Shown in pieces: positions 54,276-63,969 of a stretch of 64,000 nt of DNA. Below the pieces are notes generated by a model. It was not told where the DNA came from, ran no database searches, and saw only the letters and a program-made list of their open reading frames with translations. Position numbers and translations under genes: made by a program. The stretch is from Ardenticatenaceae bacterium (lineage in GTDB: Bacteria; Chloroflexota; Anaerolineae; Promineifilales; Promineifilaceae). The first letter of the stretch is position 1; each line of letters begins with the position of its first letter. The stretch lies in NCBI GenBank assembly GCA_020634435.1, contig JACKBS010000005.1, positions 496,001 to 560,000 of the forward strand, read 5' to 3'.

Positions 54276-55885
54276 ATGGCTCAATTTAAAGTTGGCGATT
54301 CAGTCCGCGTGAAGTCCGGCGTGAAGGACCCCGATTTTCAAGTAGCGATTGGCGGTTGGCAGGGCCGCATCCTTACCCTGGCACCAGAAGAAAATCTGGC
54401 CGACGTTACCTGGGACAGCCTGACCCTGGCGCAAATGCCGAAAGAGCTGCTTGACCTTTGTTTCCGGGAGGGTACGCCATTGAGGGCATCACGCTGTCCC
54501 TCGATGAGCTTGAACCGGCTAAACCGCGTGACAAAGAAAAAGATATTCACAACATATTGGTGGAGATTTACGGCCGTTACGGCCTGGAATACCAATCAGA
54601 AATGGAGTCGCTTGTACTTTCGATGGCTAATTTAGCAGGCCTGTTTGAGGATGATGACGATGATTGGGACGACGAGGAGCCGGTCCAAATGTTTGACATC
54701 GAGCAGTTTTTTGCCGATCTAAAAATAGAGAGTACCAAAGAGCAGGCGCGGATTAGCAGCTGTTTTGCCCAGGGGCTGGAAGTTTACTACGATTATATTT
54801 ATGGGTACCGGAAATACGGCCGTAAACCGGAACATCTCATCAACCAGCGTATGGGTGAACCGTACATCTTTGGCTTTGGTATGGTTGAAGCGCTGCGTGC
54901 CAAACGAGGCATCAAAGAGACCAGTAAACTGGCGATTTGCCAATATACGCTGCAAACGGCCGTGCCCGAAGAAGAGTACGGAATCCCACATGGCCTCATT
55001 GTTTTGGCCAGCTATTTGGCTGAAACAGGCTACCTGGAGGCCGACATATTCCGGGCCATCATGCAAATGACAAATCTGCTACGCCAATGGATCTGGCCCT
55101 GGCAAATTGAAGAAGCAGTTCAGCTTTCCAATTGGCTTATTCCCCAGGAAACAATCCCCGATAAAGAAAAGCTGTTTTGGCTCTGGCACTTGTCTATGCA
55201 ACTAAATGAATTTGTTCATATGGGTAAAAAACTCGTGCATCATTGGCTAGATCATCCTGATTTAGCGAGCGATGTTAAAAAAGCGCTTGTGCAAGGGTGG
55301 CTGGATGAAGTGCGGCATTTGGGTACGCCACCTGCACCTTGGCGGTTAATGATGGCGCAAACCACCGGCAATTTGGATGAGGCGGAAAAAGCGTTGAAGG
55401 AGATGGAAGCGTCGCGTAAAGAGATAAAAGAAGTTAAAGCGATTATTGAGGAAGAGGCAAACCGGGATGTCTTAAGTAAACTGTTTTCGCGTGATCCGCT
55501 GTACCATTTCAGCCCGGAATTTGGTTATCTGTTTACACCTAACTGGCTGAAGCGCATTGCGCTGTTAGCGTTGGTGAAGTTGGGAGAAGATGCGTGGGAA
55601 ACGGCCGTTCTCTACCTGGATTCCACCCGTGATTATGGTGCCGAAGCGCTCAACATGGGTGTAGCCGACATCATTGCCGAATACGCCGATGCCATACCAC
55701 CAGAAGAAATTCGAGAGTTGATCGAAAAGGGAATTCAAATTCCGCAGGTGTCCTCGCGCAAAACGTTTTATCGCCTATCTACCCGGTTTTATGGCACAGA
55801 ACTTTTGCAAAAAACGGCCGAAGACAACGCTGCCTCCATCCGCAACTGGGGCGCTAAAGAGCTGAAAAAGCTAAAGACCAACTGA
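54276..55885 (+). CDS. Uncharacterised protein with KOW/SH3-like start, broken by one missing base
   Basis: About 537 residues when joined. The first 60 residues (AQFKVGDSVRVKSGVKDPDF ... GGWQGRIL) look like a small KOW or SH3-like barrel. A very acidic patch (EDDDDDWDDEE) comes near residue 130, and the rest is helical with Trp-rich pairs, resembling alpha-helical repeat folds. I do not recognise the family. The frame changes at GGG 54470-54472; one more G gives CFREGYAIEGITLSLDEL. GGAGAA precedes the ATG. Confidence 0.72.
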
Positions 55886-55920
55886 CCATTAAGAATTTAC
55901 AATTCACCATTTACCATTAA
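55884..55920. repeat. Short repeat of ATTTACC/ACCATTA words
   Basis: ACCATTA, AATTTAC, AATTCACC, ATTTACC and ATTAA follow one another at the convergent junction with elp3. A matching word family (AATGGTC, AATGGTG) occurs at 61036-61069. Confidence 0.5.
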
Positions 55921-57585
55921 AACGGCCGTCATGTACAGGCCGTCCATCTCAAAATTGTGGTATTTGGCGTAATATTCCCGCGTGCCGATGGCGCTGATGA
56001 CCGCGATTTTGCCGTAGCCAGCGTTTTGCGCCATCTCCTTCGCTTTGTGGATGAGTTCTGAACCTAATCCCATGTGCTGCGCTTCACCGCTGCTGTCTTC
56101 CCCCAGGTTGAGCGCTGGGCCGTACACATGCACCTCGCGAATCATGGCGTGATTTTCCAGCTCCGGCAGCGGGTGGGGTGCGTCTTTGTGCGGCAGCGAC
56201 AGCCGCAAGAAGCCCGCCAGCTTGTCATCATCTGTCTCAAAACTGAGAAAATGCTCCGTAGTGGCGTCAGTTTCGTACGTCTCGATGCGCAGTTCTACAT
56301 CTTCGCGCTGCACTTTGTGGCGGCGCACCTCGCGGCAGCGGATGCAGTTGCACTGCAAGCCGCGCTCCGCCATGCGGTTCAGGGCAATCTGGCGCAGGTT
56401 GGCTTTTTTGTTGCCTGCCACCACGTTCGTCGTGGGGAAATCGCGGATAACGCGATTGAGGCGCACGTAGCGCGGCACCTGAACTTTGCAGGCTACCAGC
56501 AGTTCGGTCAGCGTTTCTTCATCGTAGGGATGGTATTCGCCACGCTGCCAGTAGTCGTACAGCTCGGCATTTTCCACCAGCATGGTGGGATACACTTTGA
56601 GTTCGTCGGGGCGTACGGCCGTATCCGACCAAATCTTGCCGAAATCCACCACATCACTTTCCGGCGTCGCCCCCAGCAGGTTAGCCATCCAGTGGCCGTG
56701 AATCTTGAAGCCCGCCAGCCGCAGCAGGCGGAAGGCGTCGCGGGTGCTTTGCACATCGTGGCCACGAGCGTTCAATGCCAAGACATGCTCATCCAAACTT
56801 TGGATGCCGACCTGCACTTTGGTGACGCCCAGGTAGCGCAGCCAGCGCAGCTCATCCACATCTACATGATCCTGGCGCGTTTCAACAACCAGCCCCACGT
56901 TGCGCCGGGGGCCGACGGCGTTTTTCTGCTGCGCCTCGACCAGCGTTTCGGAATCTTCGCCATTCATCGCGTCCAGGCAGCGCTTAACAAACCATTCCTG
57001 GTAGTCGCGGCGGTAGCTAGACCAGGTGCCACCCAAAATGAGCAGCTCGATCTTCTCGGCAGGATGGCCAATTTGCTCTAAAGCGCGGATGCGAGCGGCC
57101 GTTTGCGCATACGGATCAAAGCCATGACGTTCAGCGCGTTGGGCACCCGGTTCGTCGTGCAGGTAGCTTTTGGGCATGCGCACGTCGGTAGGGCAAAAGA
57201 TGCATTTACCAGGGCACGGGTATGGCTTGGTAAGCACCGTTACCACCGTCACGCCCGCCTGGCTGCGGATCGGTTTCATTTGCAAGTGGGTGCGCGCTTC
57301 GGGGTCGAACTCGGCCCAACCGGCTTCACACAGCTCTTCGTACAGGCGGATGACATTACTTTTGGAAAGCCACGGTAAACCCTGACGAGCATATTCCCGC
57401 ATGGTGTTTTGGTATTTTTTGGAGGTTAACGGCCGTTTCCCCACCAGTTCCGCCACCAATTCCAAAAACAGCGGCTCCTGCCCGGCGGCCAGCAGCACAG
57501 GTTCATTGCGTGACTGCCATTCAGCCACTTTTACCTGCACCTGATCCGGTGGAATTAAAACGTGTTTATCCGATTTCCGACTCAT
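55897..57585 (-). CDS. elp3: Elp3-family radical SAM / acetyltransferase (tRNA wobble uridine)
   Basis: 562 residues. The radical SAM part (about 105-390) has the cluster motif PYPCPGKCIFCPTDVRMPKSY with CxxxxCxxC spacing. The C-terminal GNAT domain (about 400-562) ends GLGSELIHKAKEMAQNAGYGKIAVIS. Elp3 makes the cm5U modification of wobble uridine in tRNA using acetyl-CoA and SAM. Single-subunit bacterial homologues are known from Dehalococcoides, another Chloroflexota. Other Elongator subunits are not expected. Convergent with the unknown gene at 54276-55885. Confidence 0.95.
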   Translation of the reverse strand: MSRKSDKHVLIPPDQVQVKVAEWQSRNEPVLLAAGQEPLFLELVAELVGKRPLTSKKYQNTMREYARQGLPWLSKSNVIRLYEELCEAGWAEFDPEARTHLQMKPIRSQAGVTVVTVLTKPYPCPGKCIFCPTDVRMPKSYLHDEPGAQRAERHGFDPYAQTAARIRALEQIGHPAEKIELLILGGTWSSYRRDYQEWFVKRCLDAMNGEDSETLVEAQQKNAVGPRRNVGLVVETRQDHVDVDELRWLRYLGVTKVQVGIQSLDEHVLALNARGHDVQSTRDAFRLLRLAGFKIHGHWMANLLGATPESDVVDFGKIWSDTAVRPDELKVYPTMLVENAELYDYWQRGEYHPYDEETLTELLVACKVQVPRYVRLNRVIRDFPTTNVVAGNKKANLRQIALNRMAERGLQCNCIRCREVRRHKVQREDVELRIETYETDATTEHFLSFETDDDKLAGFLRLSLPHKDAPHPLPELENHAMIREVHVYGPALNLGEDSSGEAQHMGLGSELIHKAKEMAQNAGYGKIAVISAIGTREYYAKYHNFEMDGLYMTAVLMVNGEL

Positions 57586-57716
57586 ACAAAATCACTTGAA
57601 CCAGGGCGCGTTGTTGATACGGCCGTTTCCAAAAATCTTTCCACATTATAACAAGGTCCACGATTGTGGACATTGCCGCTCATCTTGGCGTCAGATTTAG
57701 TACCCATCCGAATATG

Positions 57717-57786
57717 AGCCACAGAGTGCGCAGGGGATTTTGAGGCGAAGGTTCATTTCTCAGATTTCTCTTTTTCCTCTGTGGCT
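57717..57786. repeat. Palindromic intergenic repeat (AGCCACAGAG type)
   Basis: AGCCACAGAG (57717-57726) and CTCTGTGGCT (57777-57786) are exact complements, with weaker pairing inside. It lies in the 268-bp gap between the VOC gene and elp3; the rest of the gap shows nothing. Confidence 0.65.
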
Positions 57787-57853
57787 TTTTCGGATAGATT
57801 TTCCACACAAGCGCGCCGGTTCTCCGCGTTTTTAACCTGGCACCCTGTTTTAG

Positions 57854-58315
57854 CTATGCCTCCTGATACGCTTTCTCCAACGCTGCGACGTCTAGCTTGA
57901 TCATCTCCATCATGGCGGCCATCACCGCCTGAACTTTTGCGGGGTTATCGCCACCGATCAGTTCCATGAAGCGTCGCGGTACGATTTGCCAGGATATGCC
58001 GAAGGGATCGGTAATCCATCCGCATTGCACGGGGGTAGCCCCGGCAGCCAGGAGCTTGTTCCAATATTCATCCACTTCTGCCTGATTTTCGCAATCTACG
58101 TAAAGCGAGAAGCCATCGGTGAATGTAAAATGTGAGCCGCCGTTGTAACCCATAAACTTTTGCCCGCCCACAACAAATTCGGCGGACATGACAGGGCCAT
58201 CACTGCCATTGCGGGCAATCGTCTTGATTTCTGAGTCAGGAAATGTAGCTGTGTAAAACTCGATAGCCGCCTCCAGCTGATCGTTGAACATTAAAAACGG
58301 GGTTACTTTTGACAT
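57854..58315 (-). CDS. PhnB-like VOC superfamily protein
   Basis: 153 residues with two beta-alpha-beta-beta-beta units (PFLMFNDQLEAAIEFYTATF and FSLYVDCENQAEVDEYWNKLLAAG). CGWITDPFGISWQIVP is the hallmark of the PhnB/3-demethylubiquinone-methyltransferase-like group of the VOC fold. Substrates of this group are mostly unknown. It is followed upstream by an AraC regulator on the same strand after 126 bp. Confidence 0.9.
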   Translation of the reverse strand: MSKVTPFLMFNDQLEAAIEFYTATFPDSEIKTIARNGSDGPVMSAEFVVGGQKFMGYNGGSHFTFTDGFSLYVDCENQAEVDEYWNKLLAAGATPVQCGWITDPFGISWQIVPRRFMELIGGDNPAKVQAVMAAMMEMIKLDVAALEKAYQEA

Positions 58316-58441
58316 GTTTACTCTCCAATTTTTTTGATGATGGACTTGTGGTGGCTAGTTTTGCCCCACGCACGCCCTTCGGAAATTACGATTGCATTGT
58401 AACCAGCAGCCAGGGCGGTTGTCTTGTAAAAAATGGCAAAG

Positions 58442-59119
58442 TTATGCGGGATTTTTCTGCGGGGTGAGCTGGCCTGGCGTATGGCCAACAAACAGTTTGA
58501 GTGCGTGGGTCAGGTGGGATTGGTCCGTGTAGCCAAGCTGGTAGGCGGTATCCAGAATGGTGGCTCCATTCTGCAAGAGCGTTGAGGCTTGCAGGGCGCG
58601 CCTGGCCTGTTGAATTTGCTTTTGCGTCTGCCCGGTAGCGCGTTGAAAGCGATGGCGGACGGTTCGTGGGGCCATGTCGTGTGGCTGGCCTTGCAGAACG
58701 GCGCTTACCACCGAATCGCGTACCAGGATTTCATCTTTTATCAGCCGATTGACAAAAACTTCGGCATTTTCAAAGGTGGGGGAGGCCCAGGTTGCGCTTT
58801 TAAGCCAGAACGCCTGGCCGGTTGCCTCTGGCAGCGCTATCTCGCTGTTGAGCAAACGACTAAAGGGAAGGTGCGGCATGAAAACGCCCGGCTTAAATTT
58901 GAGCCAGAGTACTTCTGCATCTTTTCCCCAGGAGACATCGCCTGCCGAGGTGAAGGGCCCGGCAATGATGGGATGAAAGCTGCTATTTTCCTTGACAAAG
59001 ACCATGTGCCAGCAATATTCAACCGGACGGATGGTACGGCCGTTACTCACCGTATACCCGTGGGTAACAGATTCAATATAGGGCGAATCTGAAGCGCGTT
59101 GCTCAAAAACAATGGTCAT
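58442..59119 (-). CDS. AraC-family transcriptional regulator
   Basis: 225 residues. The N-terminal half (about 1-110) is a cupin-like sensing domain, and the C-terminal half has two helix-turn-helix motifs typical of AraC proteins (APRTVRHRFQRATGQTQKQIQQARRA and LDTAYQLGYTDQSHLTHALKLFVGHTPGQL). It may control the VOC gene just downstream. Ligand unknown. Confidence 0.9.
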   Translation of the reverse strand: MTIVFEQRASDSPYIESVTHGYTVSNGRTIRPVEYCWHMVFVKENSSFHPIIAGPFTSAGDVSWGKDAEVLWLKFKPGVFMPHLPFSRLLNSEIALPEATGQAFWLKSATWASPTFENAEVFVNRLIKDEILVRDSVVSAVLQGQPHDMAPRTVRHRFQRATGQTQKQIQQARRALQASTLLQNGATILDTAYQLGYTDQSHLTHALKLFVGHTPGQLTPQKNPA

Positions 59120-59219
59120 GGCTGGTCCTCTTGCAGTTCAGCGAGCAGAGCAAAAGATAGCCAGATTTTAGCACATGCGTTCGATTCCATCAACCGAGGA
59201 TTATTCGACTTTTGACGAT

Positions 59220-59271
59220 TTATTCACAACATTTGCTGGGCTTGTGGCCGATTGTCCACAACTTATCCACA
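59220..59271 (+). promoter_or_regulatory. Cluster of DnaA-box-like nonamers
   Basis: TTATTCACA (59220), TTGTCCACA (59252) and TTATCCACA (59263) lie in the same orientation within 52 bp, two matching TTATNCACA exactly. A fourth (CTATCCACA) is at 59412. The surrounding 260-bp gap is AT-rich and has no gene. Confidence 0.45.
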
Positions 59272-59379
59272 TTCATTATGATTAGTTGACTGTAGGAAGA
59301 CTTGCAAATGTCCGGCGCTTATTTTTTAGCCTTAAAATAATTGATCAAATCGCCTGGGCAGTTTCCCTGTAATTTAAAT

Positions 59380-59733
59380 TCATTCTCGAATTCTGATTCT
59401 TTCCTCGTCAACTATCCACAACTTACCTACCAGGGGTTCAGTTTCAACTGCTTGTAATAATTTCCGCATGATTTGCACGACATGAGGTTTATCATGTTGC
59501 CCTAGCCGAAGCACCACGATCCCAGAAAATTGTTCAGGCGGGTAAGTGCGAATATCCGCAAAATCCAAGTCTAGAGTCACAATGGCACGTTCTTCTTGGT
59601 GGCAAACAACCGCAAGGTGATTATCGGCTGCGCCCCCTAGATTCTGCTCTAAAACAGTTGCTGCATCATGACCGACTCCTCGCAACAAATCAGCCACTTC
59701 TACAGGTAAATTTTCATCAACTTTAAAGTTCAC
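59380..59733 (-). CDS. DUF5615-type PIN-like toxin component
   Basis: 117 residues. It fits the DUF5615/Mut7-C-like PIN family: MNFKVDENLPVEVADLLRGVGHDA with the first Asp, DNHLAVVCHQEERAIVTLDLDFADIRTY with the acidic pair, and the conserved GIVVLRLG. A ribonuclease role is expected but not proven for the family. It follows the DUF433 gene by 8 bp, the standard module order. Confidence 0.88.
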   Translation of the reverse strand: MNFKVDENLPVEVADLLRGVGHDAATVLEQNLGGAADNHLAVVCHQEERAIVTLDLDFADIRTYPPEQFSGIVVLRLGQHDKPHVVQIMRKLLQAVETEPLVGKLWIVDEERIRIRE

Positions 59734-59741
59734 GAAGTTTC

Positions 59742-59969
59742 CTAGACGGGCATAGCCACAACTCTTTCGCGGGTTAGCTCAGCGGCATAAGAAATTGCAG
59801 CTTGTACAGATTCCGTCGTGAGAGAAGGGTAGCTTTGCAGAATTTCATGAACTGGCACACCGGCAGCCAGATTATCCAAAATAACAGAAACCATGATGCG
59901 GGTACCTTTGATACACGCTTTTCCGTGACAAACATTGGGATCAACAGTTATTAAATTTCGCCACGCCAT
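59742..59969 (-). CDS. DUF433 antitoxin component
   Basis: 75 residues. DPNVCHGKACIKGTRIMVSVILDNLAAG and YPSLTTESVQAAISYAAEL are the typical DUF433 signature, a winged-helix-like antitoxin partner of DUF5615 proteins. It probably binds the toxin and the operon promoter. First gene of the pair. No ACGGCCGT site in either gene. Confidence 0.9.
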   Translation of the reverse strand: MAWRNLITVDPNVCHGKACIKGTRIMVSVILDNLAAGVPVHEILQSYPSLTTESVQAAISYAAELTRERVVAMPV

Positions 59970-59985
59970 CGTTTGCAGCTCCTTG

Positions 59986-61024
59986 TTAGGTTAGTTCAGC
60001 CATTAATTCTACCATAGTGCGCAAGGTCTCTACGTCGAAGACGGTGATGTTCATGGTGGTCACGGGAGAATCGAGCCAGAGCGACAGCCGCTCTTTTACG
60101 CGCTCGCGGGGGCCAACCAGGGCCACATCGTCGATGAGCGCACCGGGAACCTTCATCATCGCCATGCCTTTATCGCCCGCCAGGTACAAATCCTGGATTT
60201 CTTCGGCTTCCGCTTCGTAGCCGTAGCGACCCGCCAGATTGGTGTAGAAGTTTTTGCCTTTAGCGCCCATGCCGCCGATGTAGAGGGCCAGGAACGGCCG
60301 TAACATGTTGTACGCCACCTCCACATCATCGTTGATAACTACCGAAACAGTCGGGGCAATATCAAAATTGGCGATGCTCTTGCCGCCGCCAGCCTTGGCA
60401 AAACCCGCTTCGATGTGCGGCTTGTAGATTTCATCGTATTTGCTGGGGAAAAGAAGATGGGCAGCCAGCCGTCGGCGATTTCGGCGGTGAGCTCCACGTT
60501 TTGCGGACCGATGGCGGCTAGGTAAATGGGGATGTCGGGCGCAGCTTCCAACGTGCTTTTGAGCGGCTTGCCCAGGCCCGTCGCCCCTTTGCCCTGGTAG
60601 GGAATCTGGTACAGCTTGCCGTCGTACTGCACCGGCGCTTCACGTTTGAAGATGGCCCGGACGATCTCAACATACTCACGAGAGCGGGTGAGCGGACGGC
60701 CGTAACTCTCGCCATGCCACCCTTCCACCACCTGCGGCCCGGACAAACCCAGACCCATCAAAAAGCGACCGCCAGAAAGCTGGTTCAGCGTCATCGCCGT
60801 CATGGCCGCGTTGGCGGGGTGCGACCGGGCATCTGCATAATGGCCGTGCCCAGCTTGATGTTTTGCGTTTGCGCCCCCAGCCAGGCCAGCGGCGATACCG
60901 CATCGGAGCCATACGCTTCGGCCGTCCAGATGGCGTACACGCCCAGCCGATCCGCCTCTTTTACCAGTTCCACAGGCAGCTCTATCCGCCGCCCGGCGTA
61001 ACCCAACATGATTCCTAAACGCAT
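59986..61024 (-). CDS. LLM-class F420-dependent oxidoreductase, broken at two sites
   Basis: About 346 residues when joined. A luciferase-like TIM barrel: MRLGIMLGYAGRRIELPVEL, EAYGSDAVSPLAWLGAQT, SGGRFLMGLGLSGPQVVEGWHG and DGWLPIFFSP are the landmark motifs of F420-dependent LLM enzymes. The frame is lost at GGGG 60816-60819 and again at GGGG 60445-60448. One added base at each restores RTPANAAMTAMTLNQ and FFSPSKYDEIYK. Substrate unknown. It lies 16 bp upstream of the DUF433 gene on the same strand. Confidence 0.87.
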
Positions 61025-61035
61025 AACACCCTCCG

Positions 61036-61069
61036 TAATGGTCAATGGTCAATTTTTAATGGTGAATGG
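61036..61069. repeat. Short repeat of AATGGTC/AATGGTG words
   Basis: AATGGTC, AATGGTC, AATTTTT, AATGGTG and AATGGG run in tandem just upstream of the LLM gene. The complement family appears at 55884-55920. Confidence 0.5.
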
Positions 61070-61075
61070 GTTTGA

Positions 61076-61109
61076 AGGTGCAACGCACTTTTGAAAGTGC
61101 GTCGCACCT
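61076..61109. repeat. 16-bp hairpin (GTGCGTCGCAC type)
   Basis: 61076-61091 pairs with 61094-61109 with one mismatch around a 2-nt loop. A related GGTGCGTCGCAC word is at 18302-18313. Confidence 0.65.
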
Positions 61110-61344
61110 GTGGTGAAGGAATTGTACCAAAACATAAACCACTCGTCTGGCAGAAGATGGCGGCTTGCACAAACTCGCGGACGAGCCACGCTAAGAGGTA
61201 AGGATGGTGGGCGGGCAAGAAGAAATAGCAAGTGGGCTGCGGAACCAAGACCACTGTAAGAGCTTAAAAGGTTTTTGTGCCGCTCATTTTTATGAAATTT
61301 TACTGGGTATTGCTCTGAAACTTTTGATTTGCTATGATGTCCGA

Positions 61345-61482
61345 GCGAGTTCAGTTTCTAGGCAGCCGCGTAACCAATAAAGCCAGCGACTTGTCGCAAA
61401 GAAAAGCAATTATTCAAGTTAAATATGCAAGGTCATCCGTAAAAGCCACTGAACTCGCGCTTCATGGAAAGCGGATGGCCTT
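61345..61482 (+). ncRNA. Candidate structured leader RNA with pseudoknot
   Basis: Two long complementary pairs interlock. GCGAGTTCAGT (61345-61355) pairs with ACTGAACTCGC (61448-61458), and AAGGTCATCCGT (61429-61440) pairs with 61471-61482 with two G-U pairs. Their order 5'A-5'B-3'A-3'B makes an H-type pseudoknot, or two alternative folds. A GCGA-CTTG-TCGC tetraloop hairpin (61386-61397) lies inside. TTTTAGTTT follows, as in an attenuator. It ends about 50 nt before the nuclease ATG. No known RNA family is recognised. Confidence 0.5.
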
Positions 61483-61533
61483 TTAGTTTCTCGTTGATCA
61501 AGATCAATTACAACAAAACAGTAGGAGGCAACT

Positions 61534-62628
61534 ATGGACTTCATTGATCGCATTCAACAATTAGCCAATCGCATCCCACAGCAAATGGAACATTGTCAAA
61601 CTGAAGAGGCAACAAAAAACGCTTTGGTGATGCCCTTTATCAACGCTTTGGGTTACGACGTTTTTAACTTGGGGGAGGTCATTCCAGAATTTACAGCAGA
61701 TATTGGCATCAAGAAAGGGGAGAAAGTTGATTATGCCATCATGATGGATGGCAAGCCCATTATGCTTTTTGAGTGCAAATGGGCCGGATCAGATCTCAAC
61801 AAGGTGCATGCGTCACAGTTGTTCCGGTACTTTAACGCCGTGCAGACAGTACGGTTCGGAATACTGACAAACGGAATTATTTACCGCTTTCACACCGATT
61901 TAGATTTTTCAAATCGCATGGATGAAAAGCCTTTTTTGAGTTTAATATGATGGCTTTTCAGGATAGGGACATTGTTGAACTTAAGAAAGTTCACAAAGTC
62001 CGCGTTTAACCTCGATGAGATCATCACAACAGCCAGTGAATTAAAATATACGGCAGCTATCAAGAAAATTTTGTCGGCTGAATTTGAGTCACCGTCAGAC
62101 GAATATGTTACCTTTCTGACCCGACAAGTGTACTCAGGAAAGATAATGCAAAGCGTACGCGACCAATTTTCAGAAATTATTCGCAAAGCTATGCGTTCTT
62201 TTATGAATGACAAAATAAATCAACGCTTGAAGCAAGCCATTGATGAAGATGTAGTATTGCCTCAGACTTCCACTCCCGTAACAGAATCTGAGGAAGAAGT
62301 CGAAGCAGATAGCGAACTAGAGCGTAAAGCCGAAATCCACACCACAGAAGATGAAATTGAAGGCTTCTTTGCTATCAAGTCGATCCTTCGAGATACCATT
62401 AATGTCAAACGCGTTCACATGCGGGATACAAAAAGCTACTGTGGCATTTTATTAGATGACAATAATCGCAAGCCTATCGTTCGTCTGAGATTCAATCGAG
62501 ACCAGAAATATCTGGCCCTGATAAATGAAGATAAAAGTGAAAACCGGGTGCCGATAGAAACTGTTGATGATATTTATAGTTATGCAACCCAAATTATCGA
62601 AACAGTTAATCACTACGTTTCCGAGTAA
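61534..62628 (+). CDS. HSDR_N-type restriction nuclease-like protein, interrupted
   Basis: About 364 residues overall. The first part (to 61950) is the type I restriction R-subunit N-terminal fold, with a PD-(D/E)xK site: ViDYAIMMDGKP and MLFECKWAG (about 67-90). The second part (from 61972) is in the same frame and ends with a predicted beta domain. Between them one T is missing from the run 61932-61937 and one G is extra near 61989; in the shifted frame the family link EFNMMAFQDRDIVELKK is readable. No helicase, methylase or specificity subunit is adjacent, so it is an orphan. AGGAGG precedes the ATG. Confidence 0.78.
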
Positions 62629-62711
62629 ATACGCCGTTTTGTGGATTAGAAATTGATCGATCAGCTAATACGTGGGCAGGCCGTGTGCCTGCCCAATGTT
62701 CCCTTTACCCC

Positions 62712-63726
62712 TCATTCTCCCATCACCAACAAAACCTTGCCGCCAGACATCGCTGCCTCGTACTCGGCGACCGCTTGCGGTGCCTGGGCCAGCGGATAGC
62801 GTGCCCGCACCTCGGTTTTGAGCGCGGAGAGCAGCAACGTTTGCGCCCGCCGCCACATTAGTAGACTCTGCAAGAAGTTCTTCTGCCCCACCCAGCGCGT
62901 CAGCCAGAAGCCATCCACCGACTTGTCCTGAAAAATCAGCCCGCCGGGATTGAGCGCCACGTCTTTCTGCGCCAGGTTGCCGTACACCGTCACCCGGCTG
63001 TGGTCCGGCATGGCGGCCAGCAGCCGCTGCGGCGTTTCCCCGGCAATGGCGTCAAACGCCAGCCGGATTTTTTGCCCGTGACACAGGTCACTCAGTTCTT
63101 CGGCAAAGGTGGCGCTGCTGCTGTTGAGCACAGTGCGCATGCCTTGCTGTTTAAGCTGAGTCACTTGCTCCGCCTGCCGCACGATGTTGATGACTTCGAT
63201 CCCTTCTTGCTGGCCCAAACGGTGCAGCATCAGCCCCAGAGCGCTGGCCCCGGCAGTGTTTAGCACCGCTTTGTGGCCCCCTTTTTGGCGCTGTCGATGA
63301 GGGCAACGGCCGTTAACGGATTCACCACCGACATCGCCCCTGTTCCAAACTCACTGCGCCAGCCAATGGCAGGGCGTAGTTCACCGAGGTAACAGCATAT
63401 TCCGCCCACAACCCCTCGCCGTGCTGCTGAGTCACGCAGGCCACGCGCCGCCCCAGCAAAAAGCGGCCCATCAAGCCAGTCTCACGCCCCACAGCCACCA
63501 CCGTGCCGGAGCCTTCAAAGCCGGGGATGGTGGGCAGCGTCTTTTGGAAGCCGTAGCGTCCTTGCAAAAAGCTCAGGTCGGATGGGTTAATCGGGGCGGC
63601 GGCTACCTGGATGAGCACATCCTGTGGCCCAGGTTGAGGCACGGAGCGCTGCACCACGCGCAGCCCCGTCGCACCCTCGTACGATTCAAGCAAAACGGCC
63701 GTCATTTGTTCAGGAATTTGGGTCAT
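62712..63726 (-). CDS. Quinone-oxidoreductase-like (zinc-less MDR) protein, broken at two sites
   Basis: About 338 residues when joined. The GroES-like start (LRVVQRSVPQPGPQDVLIQV, APINPSDLSFLQG, IPGFEGSGTVVAVG) and the Rossmann domain (NTAGASALGLMLHRLGQQEG) identify the medium-chain dehydrogenase family without structural zinc. It probably reduces quinones or enones with NADPH. The frame breaks at CCCC 63337-63340 and CCCCC 63277-63281; one added base each restores EQGAMSVVNPLTAVAL and SAKKGGHKAVLNTAG. GGAGG precedes the ATG at 63726. Confidence 0.86.
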
Positions 63727-63969
63727 GTTTACCTCCAAGACGGCCGTTATCATACTCACGAACGGCGCGATTGACGATTGTGCTCCAAATTTTGGGTTGA
63801 CAACGGCCGTCTCCCGATGTTAGCATGTGCGCCATGAATCACTTCTCCTGGTTAGCCGTCCCTATGACTTATCAGATTTGCGCCACCAAACGCGCCGCTG
63901 ACCGCTGCCGGGGAAGAAACATGAGGCATTAACCAAACGATTCTCTAAAACACCCAAAGCACGATAAGC

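Noticed and set aside
61441..61460. GCCACUG in the candidate RNA as a cobalamin riboswitch core
   Set aside because: The rest of the cobalamin aptamer (GGUG, GGGAA, final box) is missing and no B12 gene follows.
61345..61482. Retron-like or type III toxin-antitoxin RNA
   Set aside because: No reverse transcriptase is near, and there are no tandem RNA repeats before a ToxN-like gene.
61948..61950. In-frame TGA in the nuclease gene as selenocysteine or stop read-through
   Set aside because: The family sequence is readable in a shifted frame across the TGA, so two indels explain it better; no SECIS-like element was seen.
63834..63932. 32-residue plus-strand frame near the right edge
   Set aside because: Too short, rich in Arg and Cys without pattern, and with no ribosome-binding site.
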